Assembly: GCF_019104725.1 (NCBI RefSeq)
Contig: NZ_JAHRXF010000012.1
Span: forward strand, 62,001-126,000
DNA from: Streptomyces corallincola
Lineage (GTDB): Bacteria; Actinomycetota; Actinomycetes; Streptomycetales; Streptomycetaceae
DNA: 64,000 nucleotides
Direction of reading: 5' to 3'
How positions within the stretch are numbered: position 1 is the first letter of the stretch; each line of letters starts with the position of its first letter. The notes below the pieces were generated by a model that saw nothing but the letters and a program-made list of their open reading frames with translations, searched no databases and was not told the origin of the DNA. The position numbers were made by a program, and so were the translations under genes. Shown here piece by piece: positions 26,601-32,334 of this stretch.

Positions 26601-27588
26601 CCCGGTCAGCGAGGATCTGCGGCAGAACCTGCACCCCTGGGAGGTGTCGGCGGCGTCCGCCGTGCAGCGCTGGGCCAAGGTCGCCGCGCTCCGCGCCGTA
26701 CGGGAGCCGCGGCTGGACGAGGGGCGGCCCTGGGAGCTCCCCGGCGCCGACTTCACCACCCGTGCGGGCCTCGCCTACCAGCACCGCGCGAGCCACGCGA
26801 TGCTGCGCCCCCGCATCGCCGAACTGCTCGACCACAGCTATGAGTTGACGGTCGGCGGGCGCAAGGTCACGGTCGGGTTCGAGCTGTCGGACGGGGTGCC
26901 GCACACCCCGACGGCGTCCGAGGTCACGCACAAGGCCCGGCGCTACCGGCAGGAGGACACCGACGAGGAGCGCCAGTCCGAGCAGGCGAGCGGCTGGTAC
27001 GCGGGCGGCGGGCCCGAGGGCGGCGGCGGGTCCGGCGGGGACGGCGCCCTGCTGGGCCGGGCGCCGGTGGACCGGGGGTTCGGCACCGCCGAGAAGAACA
27101 CGACCGGCCTGGCGGAGACCGAGGAGAGCAACCGAGAGGGTACCCGCAGGTTCCGCTACTTCCGGTTCCACGTGAAGGTGGTCCTCACCCCGGAGCACCG
27201 GCCGGACCGCCAGCTCACCGTGGACGTACCGGGCGGCCTGGTCGCCATGCTGCCGCTCGGGGACGACGGCAGCCCGGCCGACGGCATCGCAGGGAAGCAC
27301 CCGGAGCTGTTCCGGACGGCCGTACCGGAACCGGAGCCGACCGTGGAGCAGGTGGCGAAGCCCCTGCCGCAGCCGGACCCGCTGCCCGAGCCCGTGACCA
27401 CCGAACCCTCGGCCGAGGCGGCGCCGCCGGGGCCGGGCACCGGCTCCGTGGCCGACCGTGTCGCCGCCATCCTGATGGGCCTGGACAGCGCGGACACGGC
27501 CGAACCGTTCGTGAAGGACGACGAGTCGGGGAAGATCGTCGAGCGGCCCGGCGAAGGCGAGGCCGCCGCCCCTGCCGTCGCGCGGTGA
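11629..27588 (+). CDS. Giant T7SS-associated protein with WXG100-like N-terminus and duplicated modules, 5319 aa
   Basis: One uninterrupted 15.96-kb frame starting at GTG 11629. Residues 1-170 form a WXG100-like/CpnT-type helical head (NGKWSDDYVAAM; hydrophobic helix VVQFVIEWAITLILAIFNPL). About 255-1095 is low-complexity Gly/Pro/Asp-rich sequence enclosing a helical island at 365-545. Module A (about 1097-2930) and module B (about 3538-5230) are homologous, both opening APWYV..GMLGEAEVT and ending KHPELF. Between them lie an unnamed domain with SGRYMSGKVRPDLTEETA and a papain-like remnant (HAVNHEGTLHWFDADSGR, about 3240-3350) without a cysteine. The tail is Pro/Glu-rich. No Cys was seen in the whole chain and there is no Sec signal. 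No C-terminal toxin domain or adjacent immunity gene is evident, so it may be a surface or channel component rather than a toxin. Export by this T7SS is inferred. Confidence 0.85.
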   Translation: MAVDPFVDGIVVALTGMHVPPASAARIRVSVEQPNADVVKDLGELQNLLAKVGTSVGGSVNGKWSDDYVAAMRTFTSGDGADAIQRLKETAAAMADFGHETAYQVDYMNRMIIAQVVQFVIEWAITLILAIFNPLQAIIEQSFLRALYRAILRSVMLRVALSVAEHMTLNIGLGAAMDLLVRWSLADDGKTTSHGSDFLKQAVGFGAVQGALSPFVPYLGGLLGRGIGSGIGRNTGRDLLSNLAKHLKPPPARGLSDDLAGAGGRGAGRDGDPSGPPPRGPRALGPGDGPSGPGRRDLANTAAHEGVGGDTGAGAGLRSGAGRGLDSEFGPGAGAGLGAGRGRELDAGAGAGRGFGLGTGFTRDFAALTGRLVDDSAFSGITDAARGAFRTAIGDLFARDLHGIGSGAARTLGENWADTFVAGLGRKDLARNLDGALSSLPKELGGLRRALSTGVADTLTGDWGRKAAFHGSMATVTAGQQNLAEGLYNQFTTGTFTTTWETGLAGAGSHVAGHVLHINAHALGSGLKSAAFTLKDLVSGAASTAGVADAAGPSGSGGAPHVNVTDLQPSGGAPDTRVPVRTVSGDGIDGPGSGSGSGSTSAHIDGTGITTVGDLRVTVPPPGDLHVPPFEATAPGTHTADAQGPDAPVPPVPPVRTTGADVRLGADAGRGTGAEGGRGTGAGAGAGTGVRAPQSGQPGGGRAAGPPPLDPGRHSELVRDVNAELTRLGRPDLRVDADTVRAHHEELPPHRLAEPLKHQAFRIAGRIAGNGDDPLLLGGSRDALGTGLDSAAHANGVGEGSSGGPSVTSRGGGNGIGRQDRSLRTESEVPPPLAPRPPQPSGQQGGGDVRTVGRPAQQSGSGAEASRTDGRSATPTETTSGDDAFPPPVRTVGGDEHPPTETPLRPTPILTEQTAPEPRTAGDSTTGLPSSGNTPNSTRSADSSARRTRTEQDGEESTVAPAVPSATESGGAPPPADPRQVHELALGEEDFKSIDTTNSSDTESVYTTASEHRTISEDDTVSVSENDTGSEHSTDSADTGDAVTAPEEPYETPETPETRETPAPRVRFDVPEEGRAPTPPAETTPADEPPAPEPRAPWYVREGMLGEAEVTDVPHWDAGAAQDAARKVVGAFDTAHLPGTVRTALETRIADLLRTGHEGAAGEHTGRQAEQHADEVNEQWTGLLLRGSMFTSGDHLVWVKPELAEPAYKPPSPVANAVRKYNVSFNSTATEQVKAKSSGSALESVFYFAFNLASAAASAAITGVPFFKTEAAGTKLFGTRRNIINGRKLFVSDTHEFTGGLRMRVFVDGRELTPRAPDPVPATRPETDVAPRPLPTVDRALSVKFPADYSGADEPRPAVREGVRADGGPAGRERPGTQGVRRGGEVLNAIDLTRAVADLSHRLRDQGLSAADTAEIVRQAQTMLNERTARNRSRWWLTSGDPGTKIRVGRGWGGFRGHPRITMSIAGVQFLHVAKGADGKGVKVREDLGGGLSVISGAGGDSAGAVTGGYNTTGLVAPALDGRLGPVEVKGLAPLAGGTFGLKRDWGANVTSQALGHVILNSAEAQARYRAVLRLDVDWSSRTHKGLGVQRLYVPADLGVPWRDGEGARDFERRVLGDVETPYLRNGPRPTGGPAADPAGTAADSGGPAVESAGSSSAAEDAGPAVWPTPVMAQPFVRALLDTAGLRSDGTTVSDHAPAGLDRRPPGLPHPRESAALASRKGTGFAVAAALPGSELVEAQFRTRLEELTRRRSGGWGGVQDRITGRGPGKGRSSADRRLAGNFGRPALEGDLSGLLSGFKEEVTYGGRRFELGVRGHLREHIDHRAHAMKVNNRAAVGESVAAQRDTRWSVSLGLGAGLRISAGKLFRFQLGGLRGQFSFGRGHGEGFTGTAKSYRRMENVNQVDEHVYNITYELTLRPVGETREDRIERWWVARPDELVAQVVIPHEHVPVAPVTPAQADGAGRTTEVAAPPEGRYLNFAAGASGLYPAFHAMPGLARGAARLYFRLNGLDETSADDFARLPKEIVNATRPEHLAAFFGQLTDSWGEHVELPEVSGWKNILTLKLAALDPKRVKDAPGETEIEQYSQAIGKHSEDSSTTYGAQAQAAAGFTLRFGSDQGGDVELADPQGESDAEVTRPATVDSAHADDTGGHSSAAPDDGDDDPAAHGGRPTGGHGGGHGSAPGGRLMLMAHTSYGQDRTVSAEAASGGIEITRATYGGKPVRFRSDAVFELTLTRQKGGVAVQEAVRLRADGALELLAPERRVTDLMSPRPDSRTTESGAAARSAPSAQSAPAPGSAPPAERPATPAPAAPVERTYHGDQLPLTAAHTERLGSEKVLEQIERRLRDRGVLRTRHDHDGNTIDAPDRVTRALRAVYRPEAMKTQTGALFDTGLWTWIPLRGFGGSTQYLYVNVTAEHLSAPTAHRTRTDVDLTLRGESTGDTKSAVRTTRSVGAGAFAAGRGGTHDGTTNSQGHAGGDAGAYWSDRVTRQVETVVKDLGIYRANTKGPSEEFEHDLTFRVEMGTVREMPEILKLVGLPGNGLYAGAGALADVFGRKEALDTLWDAHRPWIWHDDGTGTDTDGASRDVEGSIRVIVPRFLTTPTAGPERAESTDDAATVPLPANSSGAGAETGVGAEAETGVGAGAGAAASPSEATAPVGQHLSPKPYFTRRHGTNARWEPRPDTPAHPAGPELLENLHPWDLSAASAIHRWAKFAAYRAARQTPPEGPEPWRVPGVDFTNPHGLAYARRTSQAVLRPHIEELLSHTYEVKVGGRTVKVGIELSNGRAVTQDVRHKARRYRQADTEQEAHAEHTRGWAAGAGPDGGGARPHDDTAYLGRLPYERTGQVSDKEVSALGETDERNKEGTRFFRYFDFDVTVVVAPDRAPGHRFRVDVPDGLRAMFPLTADGTALEGDLLTKHPELFAADPSAPPARTVPAPDLAPEGALADFDRLQQRMRLDHEFGESVAPKRVKDEELYGMDGTVRPNPLRVRMDELDPARLTENRDAVWLYVVDEQGDIVLGSEKVTGIMRPDEFDTLLQGIRRTDPGLTAEGLTSLLDGIGHTGLAVRFDERNLTSPGEARVAGEFRWSEELGSWTVNDRSGRYMSGKVRPDLTEETARRWLGNVAQRFGERLGVPVAAQLVKTARTTGAVAVPGTAVPDARAPLAPEAGPTPPAPLEPQAPEAEVVPAPPIGTTTTAITAPPAVTTVPADTAPHITHARTASTSGAGATQPPETAHQATAAEHIGFQLAVLNNAAPGPETLRRVQGALLVGGHGTGALVAEVDDHGPTGSVLHAVNHEGTLHWFDADSGRSVEAPEELPPSGSLVLDPHGTVRGSRENYRGLRSLLDAWARELGPSGPPGPDTLRPEPFLPGDFAARLDGAARFTPDLGKGKHVPTAAELADPLPQSRAVAWMDYVAAYEHHAAVSAAYDPAAHGGDAPGLVTAVNQLRETTTGLGRWGIANPEALLPQYRTALAGPPEAAERVGGDHLADDHVGRGHMAADHMDATHTTTPAHPTSTPTPNPAPAPAPTPEPPHRAPWYVSHGMLGEAEVTGVPRWTVARAHRAADEAVRALSFDADVSRSTVDAIRTGIRDLLLERGARPDGADRPQEAWTQLLLRGRMFEADGRLVWLRPVVDGESAAPLPPGPAEAVRRYNVSFNSTASEHLRTRTSSYTADTMLFTAFNVASSAASAAVLGVPQIKGDTGTAETTGDHRNVISGRKLFVSDTHAFTAGLRMKVFVDGREQTPEKGESAPVLDRGLGLKFPKEFSGAGEPRPAAGGPEARQVHRLADRQRPRRGGEVLNAIDLTPALADLQRDLRGRLGVDPGTVREIVGQAQAMLNERTARNRSRWWLTSGDPGTKIRTGSGLPGFRAFRGHPRVRIAVESLQFLEVATGVSTREDMGGGLATISGRGGDSAMSFTAGLNLTGLVDPAAHTDPEAKGLAPLLGGTAGFTRGWNHRLTSQALGHVILNTTEDQARYRAGLRISVDWNSRTHPGLRTVESTVRADLGVPWQQGRGAADFERRTLGHVSSAYVRDAAAGLVTGTPLPPKRPGAPADPDGPRAWPAPVDAQPHVRALLAAADVAPERVTDRPAVLDTPPDPARAHPKEPVWLAARRGVGFAVAAALPGAELVEDHFRARLGQLAGPRSGRFSGALDRLTGRYDPARGRSTADSRLATHFGRPALEGDLGAVLAGVKQEVVHGGRRYELGVRGHLTGHLEHRRHRMKVNSRAAVGEAVAGGRDTKWSVTLGAGAGVRLSLGSLVRFQLGGFRLFAKYGRGSGETFTGTAKSYRRTETVNDVDEHVYNIVYELTLRPLDGGGAAERWYVHRDGELVAQVAVPEEHTPQHPPAEGEIRDAGQVSYPERLPVGRRMDLSGGTAGLYPAFHAIPELATAAARAHARLHGLPEDRAEDFAQVPKEILDATRPEQLAAYFGHMADGWGRDVALPGHDGWRTTMTLRMAAHDPRPLPGDPRKVEIEQYSQSVGRHTVDRAVTGAVGVLAMVGPQVRFGSDQGGDAEISAPHGEGPGTPGEGGEGPQVEHTVHATAAHTEQHVVPGGRFAVLLHGSAEHERERSAAHDDGAIEITRATYGGKPLPYRADPVFTVTLTREKGGVVQETTTHLRATGALDVLVPERRLEDVLPADAASRRAAEITAGADHAPAQERTEGGPVEAKTPGGAPRRVYATGSIPLTAAHAERLSVDVLDAVRRRLSAQGVLPARVGAATDSPDPVSRALRAVYRPEAMAARTGALFDSGLWTWLPVSTFGGGTRYLYVNVTAEQVDPAHTHRVRDDVDLTLRGESTGQDKEAARTRRVLGAGITATGRGGQHDEGTGEQGHVGLDASAGWIGKVTRGVETVEKDISIYRANTKGGTDEFEHRVRFRVELGTTRELPEIFQLVSAPGRLIGEGMGAVAARFDGRDELASFWKEMRPWVWHDDGARDLIDGEIRLLVPRHLTMPAPETPPAAPGPVFARHHGDTPRWRDTVRRTPVSEDLRQNLHPWEVSAASAVQRWAKVAALRAVREPRLDEGRPWELPGADFTTRAGLAYQHRASHAMLRPRIAELLDHSYELTVGGRKVTVGFELSDGVPHTPTASEVTHKARRYRQEDTDEERQSEQASGWYAGGGPEGGGGSGGDGALLGRAPVDRGFGTAEKNTTGLAETEESNREGTRRFRYFRFHVKVVLTPEHRPDRQLTVDVPGGLVAMLPLGDDGSPADGIAGKHPELFRTAVPEPEPTVEQVAKPLPQPDPLPEPVTTEPSAEAAPPGPGTGSVADRVAAILMGLDSADTAEPFVKDDESGKIVERPGEGEAAAPAVAR
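14911..20409 (+). repeat. Module A of the internal duplication in the giant gene
   Basis: First copy of a roughly 5.3-kb coding module. Landmarks shared with module B in the same order: KYNVSFNSTA / RYNVSFNSTA, GRKLFVSDTHEFTGGLRM / GRKLFVSDTHAFTAGLRM, LNERTARNRSRWWLTSGDPG (identical), SQALGHVILN (identical), FTGTAKSYRR (identical), GLYPAFHA, IEQYSQ, RFGSDQGGD, YRANTKG, EGTR.FRYF and KHPELF. Confidence 0.9.
22234..27318 (+). repeat. Module B of the internal duplication in the giant gene
   Basis: Second copy, about 7.3 kb downstream of module A. Nucleotide identity is very high in short blocks (for example the region coding NERTARNRSRWWLTSGDPG, near 15900 and near 23155), while linkers and some loops have been shortened. 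An ancient in-frame tandem duplication followed by divergence fits best. Confidence 0.9.
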
Positions 27589-27658
27589 CACGTATGGTTC
27601 ACCACGTCAGCACAGCACCACCGCACCACCCGGTACCAGGATGTGAGGAGAGTCGGCC

Positions 27659-30600
27659 GTGGCACGCCAGCTTCTGACCGTCGGCCAGGACGGCGAGGGC
27701 GAGTTCCGGACGATCGGCGACGCCCTCGCGCGGGCGCGTTCCGGGGCGGTGATCAGTGTCCGTCCGGGGTCGTACCCGGAGACGCTCACCGTGCGGACGC
27801 GGGTGACGATCGTCGCCGACGGCCCCCGTGGCAGCGTGCGCGTCGAACCGGTACGCGGTACGGCGGTCACGCTGGCGGCCGACGCCGTGCTGCTGACCGA
27901 GCTGGACTTGCGCGGCGGCGAGGGCGACCTGCCCGTGGTGGACGCGGTGCGCGGCCAAGTCGCCCTGGACGGCTGCGAGATCACCGGTACGGGCTGGACG
28001 GCGCTGCTCAGCAGGGGCGCCGGTTCGCTGGCGATGCGGCGCTGCCGGGTGACGAACCCGATCGGCGCCGGAGTGGTGGAGACGGGCAGCACGGGCAGTG
28101 TCGTGGAGGACTGCGTCCTGGAGCACCTGGGTACCTCGGCGCTGGTGATCAGCGAACAGGGCCGGGCCACCGTACGGGGTTGCGTCATACGGGACGCTCG
28201 GGGCAACGGACTTCTGGCCAACGGGAGTTCACAGGGGTCCGTGGAGGACTGCGAGATCTCCGCGACCGACAAACCGGCGCTGGCGCTGGAGGCGGGCACC
28301 TCCGTCACGGTGGCCCGGACCACGGTGCACGGCGGCGCGATCGGCGCGTACCTCGCCACCTCGGCCCGGACGGTGCTGGAGGAGGTGACGATCGGCGACA
28401 CCTCGGGGCACGGCATCGTGGTCGCCGGAGGCGGCGATCCGAGCCTGGTGCGCTGCACCACCGCCCGCACGAGGGGCGCGGGCCTGGCCGTCACCGCCCG
28501 CTCGCGCGGCACCTACACCGACTGTGTCTTCACCGGGGCCGGAGGGGCCGGGGTGCACGTCACCGAGTCCAGCGCGCCGGTGCTGACCGGGGTGCGGGTG
28601 GCCGACACCGAGGGCATCGGGGTGCTGCTGACCGAGGAGTCGGCGGCCGAGTTCGACCGGCTGACCGTGGAGGACACCGGCGGCGTCGGCATCTCCGTGC
28701 GCTCGGGCGCCAATCCGCTGCTGCGCCGGGTCCGGGTGTCCCGTACGAAGGGCGCGGGTGTGCTGGTCGCGGAGGACGGACGCGGGCGCCTGGAGGACTG
28801 CGTGGTCGAGGAGGCCGGGGCGCACGGGGTGCGGATCGAGGGGCACGGCAATCCGCACATCGGCAACAGTGTGGTGCGTGGCGCGGCCCGTTCGGGTGTC
28901 TCGGTCGGCGCGCGCGGGCTGGGTTCGCTGCGGGACTGCGAGGTGACGGGCTCCGGTGAGTGCGGGGCCGCCGTGGAGGAGGGCGGCGAAGTCTCCCTGG
29001 TCCGGGTGCGGTTCACCGGTTCCGGTCGGCACGGGGTGTGGGTCGCCGGGGGCGGCCGGGCCTCGCTCGGCGGCTGCGAGGTGGTGGACAACGGCGGCGA
29101 CGGCATCCGCGTGGACAGCGCCGAGCAGGTGTCCGTGGCGTCCTGCACCGTACGCGGCAGCAAGGGTGCCGGACTGCGGGCCACCGGACGCGGCGAGCGG
29201 CTGACGGTGACCGAGTTGGCCAGCGCCGACAACCACGCCCCCGACGTGTGGCCGGGCGCTGAGCCCACGACGGCGGGCGGGGGCGTGGAGGCCGGGGACG
29301 CACGGACACCCTCCGGGGAACCCGAACCGCCTGCGCCCGACGGTCCGTTCGCGGAGCTGGACGCGCTGGTCGGCCTGGCCGGGGTGAAGCATCAGGTGAA
29401 CACTCTGGTGAACCTGGGCCGGTTGGCGCAGCGTCGGGCCCAACTCGGCATTCCCGCACCGCCGATGAGTCGGCACCTGGTCTTCGCGGGTCCGCCCGGC
29501 ACCGGCAAGACGACGGTGGCCCGGCTGTACGGCGGCATTCTGGCCGAGCTGGGGTTGCTGCCGTCCGGCCACATCGTGGAGGTGTCCCGCTCGGACCTGG
29601 TCGCCCAGGTGATCGGCGGCACCGCCATCAAGACCACCGAGGTGTTCCAACGGGCCCTGGGCGGCGTGCTGTTCATCGACGAGGCGTACACCCTGCTGTC
29701 GGACGGCAAGGGGTCGGGCGCCGACTTCGGGCAGGAGGCCATCGACACGCTGGTGAAGCTGGTCGAGGACCACCGGGACGAGGTGGTGGTGATCGTCGCC
29801 GGTTACTCCAAGGAGATGACGGGTTTCCTCGCGGCCAACCCCGGTCTCGCGTCCCGGTTCACCCGCACCATCGAGTTCACCAACTACTCGGTGGAGGAAC
29901 TCGTCACGATCACCGAGAACATGTGCGCGGCGCACCGCTACGTACTGGACCCGCTGGCGCTGCGGGCGCTGCATCTGCACTTCACGCGGATGCGGCGGGA
30001 CGCGACGTTCGGCAACGGCCGTGCGGCGCGCCGGGTGTTCGAGGAGATGGTGGACCGGCAGTCGTTCCGGCTGGCGTCGATGCCGGACGTCGGGGAGGAC
30101 GATCTGCTGCGGATACTCCCGGAGGACGTGGGTGAGGAGGAGGCCGCCGAGGTGCGGTCCGGGGAGACGGCCGCGCCCGGCGACTCCGACGTGCTGGCCA
30201 GGCTGCGCGGCATGATCGGTCTCGGCGCGGTGAAGCGCGAGGTCGGTGGCATCCTGGATCTGCTGACCACCGCCCGGCAGCGGCAGGCGGTGGGCCTGCC
30301 CACCCCGAAGGTCAGCCACCACCTGGTGTTCTCAGGCCCGCCCGGCACCGGCAAGACGACCGTGGCACGCCTCTACGCGGACCTGCTGCGCTCCTTCGGG
30401 GTGCTGCCGCGCGGCCAGCTCGTGGAGGTGGCCCGCGCCGATCTGGTCGGCCGGTACATCGGGCACACCGCGCAGCTCACCACGGAGGCGTTCGAACAGG
30501 CCCTGGGCGGCGTGCTGTTCATCGACGAGGCATACACCCTCACGCCCCGGGACGCGCCGCAGGACTTCGGCCGGGAGGCCGTGGACACGCTGCTGAAGCT

Positions 30601-30997
30601 GATGGAGGACCACCGGGACGAGACGGTCGTGATCGTCGCCGGGTACACCTCGGAGATGGCCCGCTTCCTGGAGTCCAACCCCGGTCTCGCCTCGCGGTTC
30701 TCCCGGCATGTGCGGTTCGAGGACTACACCACCACCGAACTCCTGGAGATCGTGGGGGAGATGACATCCACCGCCGGGTACAAGTGCGCCCCGGAGACGC
30801 TGGACGCGCTGCGCGCCCATCTGGACGCCGTGCCGCGCACCCGGTCGTTCGGCAACGCGCGACTGGCCCGGCAGGTGGTGGAGTCGATGATGACCCGGCA
30901 GGCCGGGCGGCTCGGCTCCGTACCCACCCCGGACCTGGAGGCACTCACCCTGCTCCTCCCGCAGGACCTCCCGTACGCCGGGCAGCCGACGGGCTGA
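27659..30997 (+). CDS. EccA-like protein: beta-helix fused to two AAA+ ATPase domains
   Basis: 1112 aa, GTG at 27659 after GAGGAGAG. Residues 1-540 are a right-handed parallel beta-helix of short repeats ([40 protein letters not shown]). Two CbxX/SpoVK-type AAA+ modules follow: Walker [19 protein letters not shown] near 611 and [18 protein letters not shown] near 894, each with [14 protein letters not shown] as Walker B and an arginine-finger region GLASRF. The AAA+ part is the EccA/CbbX type found at ESX loci, where EccA acts as a cytosolic chaperone-like ATPase. Mycobacterial EccA has a TPR head, so the beta-helix head here differs. It probably remodels or delivers the large substrates encoded just upstream. 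Confidence 0.85.
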   Translation: MARQLLTVGQDGEGEFRTIGDALARARSGAVISVRPGSYPETLTVRTRVTIVADGPRGSVRVEPVRGTAVTLAADAVLLTELDLRGGEGDLPVVDAVRGQVALDGCEITGTGWTALLSRGAGSLAMRRCRVTNPIGAGVVETGSTGSVVEDCVLEHLGTSALVISEQGRATVRGCVIRDARGNGLLANGSSQGSVEDCEISATDKPALALEAGTSVTVARTTVHGGAIGAYLATSARTVLEEVTIGDTSGHGIVVAGGGDPSLVRCTTARTRGAGLAVTARSRGTYTDCVFTGAGGAGVHVTESSAPVLTGVRVADTEGIGVLLTEESAAEFDRLTVEDTGGVGISVRSGANPLLRRVRVSRTKGAGVLVAEDGRGRLEDCVVEEAGAHGVRIEGHGNPHIGNSVVRGAARSGVSVGARGLGSLRDCEVTGSGECGAAVEEGGEVSLVRVRFTGSGRHGVWVAGGGRASLGGCEVVDNGGDGIRVDSAEQVSVASCTVRGSKGAGLRATGRGERLTVTELASADNHAPDVWPGAEPTTAGGGVEAGDARTPSGEPEPPAPDGPFAELDALVGLAGVKHQVNTLVNLGRLAQRRAQLGIPAPPMSRHLVFAGPPGTGKTTVARLYGGILAELGLLPSGHIVEVSRSDLVAQVIGGTAIKTTEVFQRALGGVLFIDEAYTLLSDGKGSGADFGQEAIDTLVKLVEDHRDEVVVIVAGYSKEMTGFLAANPGLASRFTRTIEFTNYSVEELVTITENMCAAHRYVLDPLALRALHLHFTRMRRDATFGNGRAARRVFEEMVDRQSFRLASMPDVGEDDLLRILPEDVGEEEAAEVRSGETAAPGDSDVLARLRGMIGLGAVKREVGGILDLLTTARQRQAVGLPTPKVSHHLVFSGPPGTGKTTVARLYADLLRSFGVLPRGQLVEVARADLVGRYIGHTAQLTTEAFEQALGGVLFIDEAYTLTPRDAPQDFGREAVDTLLKLMEDHRDETVVIVAGYTSEMARFLESNPGLASRFSRHVRFEDYTTTELLEIVGEMTSTAGYKCAPETLDALRAHLDAVPRTRSFGNARLARQVVESMMTRQAGRLGSVPTPDLEALTLLLPQDLPYAGQPTG

Positions 30998-31386
30998 GGG
31001 GCAGCGGGGCCCGTCGCGCCGTGGGGACCGGTGCCCGTCGAGCCGTACGAGGCGGTGGGGGCCGTACGGCACGGGTTCCGTCGTCCCGCGTGCCGTCCCT
31101 CTCCCGGGGATCACCGATCCGTGGTGAACCCGGCGGCCTCCCGGTCCCGTGTTGCCCGGTGAATCCATTCGCACGCGGGTTCGCCGACCGGGGGCGATGC
31201 TCACGGGCCGGGAACCCGCGCCGTGAGAAAGCAGCGCCGTGGAAGCAGGGACCCTGGGGGCCGGACCGTGCTCCGCCGTGTGACCCGGAGGACGGCCGAC
31301 CGACCGGCGGCGGCCGTCGTCGCCCACGACACCGACACCGGCACCGCGCCCGTCCTCTCCCCGACCGAGGGCTCGGGTCAGCCGAG
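30998..31386. other. 389-bp intergenic region between the T7SS locus and the ABC operon
   Basis: No convincing gene. An imperfect inverted repeat ACGGCACGGG (31066-31075) / CCCGCGTGCCGT (31085-31096) may terminate the EccA-like transcript. No remnant of a DppB permease or solute-binding protein is readable in any frame, although both would be expected upstream of the next gene. Confidence 0.5.
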
Positions 31387-32334
31387 ATGACCGCCCTCGT
31401 CACCCCGCCCCTGCCGGAACGGGCCGCCGGGAGGACGGACCCGGACGCCGAGCGCCCGAAGGCACCGGCCGCCCTCGGCGGCGGGCGCCTGTATCTGCGG
31501 CGCTTCGCCCGCAACCGGGGCGCCCTGCTCGGCCTCACGCTCTTCCTGCTCATCGTGCTGTTCAGCGTGTTCGGTGGCCTGTTCACCTCGTTCTCCTACA
31601 CGGACGCCGACTTCCTCGCCCTCACCCAACCCCCGAGCGCCACCCACTACTTCGGCACCACCCAGGGCGGGAACGACATCTACGCCGAGGCGGTGCACGG
31701 TCTGCGCCGCTCCCTGGTGATCGCGGTGAGCGTGTCGGTGCTGACCAGCACCCTCGCCGCACTGATCGGCGCGGGCGCCGCCTACCTCGGCGGCCGGGTG
31801 GAGCGGCTGACCCTGATGGTCATCCACTTCCTGCTGGTCGTACCGTCCTTCCTGATCCTGGCCCTGGTCTCGCACCGTCTCGCCGGTGACTGGCGGGTCC
31901 TCATCCTGGTCCTGACCGTGTTCGGCTGGATGGGCACGGCACGTGTCGTATGGGCGCTCGCCACGTCGCTGCGGACCAGCGACTACGTACAGGCCGCCGA
32001 GTACATGGGCGTACGGCCCTGGCGGATCGTCGTCCGGCACATCATCCCGAACCTCGGCTCCCTGCTCGTCGTCCATCTCACTCTCGGAGTGGTGGCCACC
32101 GTGCTCGGCGAGACCGGTCTGTCCTTCCTCGGCTTCGGGGTGCAGACCCCGGACGTGTCGCTCGGCACCATGTTGGCCGACGGCTCCGGCGCGATCAGCT
32201 CCGCACCCTGGCTGTTCGGGTTCCCGGCCGCCCTGGTCGTGCTGCTCACGGTGTCGATGACGCTGGTCGGGGACGGGCTGCGGGACGCGCTCGACCCCAT
32301 GTCCACCACCGGATCCCGAGGAGGCCGACGTTGA
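31387..32334 (+). CDS. DppC/OppC/NikC-type ABC transporter permease
   Basis: 315-aa inner-membrane permease of the peptide/nickel ABC importer family. It has an N-terminal helix (GALLGLTLFLLIVLFSVFGG), a FGTTQGGNDIYAEAVHGLRRSL loop typical of DppC, and the EAA loop QAAEYMGVRPWRIVVRHIIP that contacts the ATPases, with about six helices. ATG at 31387 has only a weak ribosome-binding site. The stop overlaps the next gene by TTGA (32331-32334), so the two are coupled. DppC normally pairs with a DppB permease; none is present upstream or downstream here, so it would have to homodimerise or use a partner elsewhere. Confidence 0.88.
   Translation: MTALVTPPLPERAAGRTDPDAERPKAPAALGGGRLYLRRFARNRGALLGLTLFLLIVLFSVFGGLFTSFSYTDADFLALTQPPSATHYFGTTQGGNDIYAEAVHGLRRSLVIAVSVSVLTSTLAALIGAGAAYLGGRVERLTLMVIHFLLVVPSFLILALVSHRLAGDWRVLILVLTVFGWMGTARVVWALATSLRTSDYVQAAEYMGVRPWRIVVRHIIPNLGSLLVVHLTLGVVATVLGETGLSFLGFGVQTPDVSLGTMLADGSGAISSAPWLFGFPAALVVLLTVSMTLVGDGLRDALDPMSTTGSRGGRR

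Noticed and set aside
11629..27588. NRPS or PKS megasynthase, suggested by size
   Set aside because: No adenylation, condensation, ketosynthase or carrier motifs; the WXG100-like head and duplicated modules within a T7SS locus explain it better.
24322..27591. Long minus-strand open frame opposite the giant gene
   Set aside because: No domain or ribosome-binding site; the plus-strand frame shows module B homology across the same bases.
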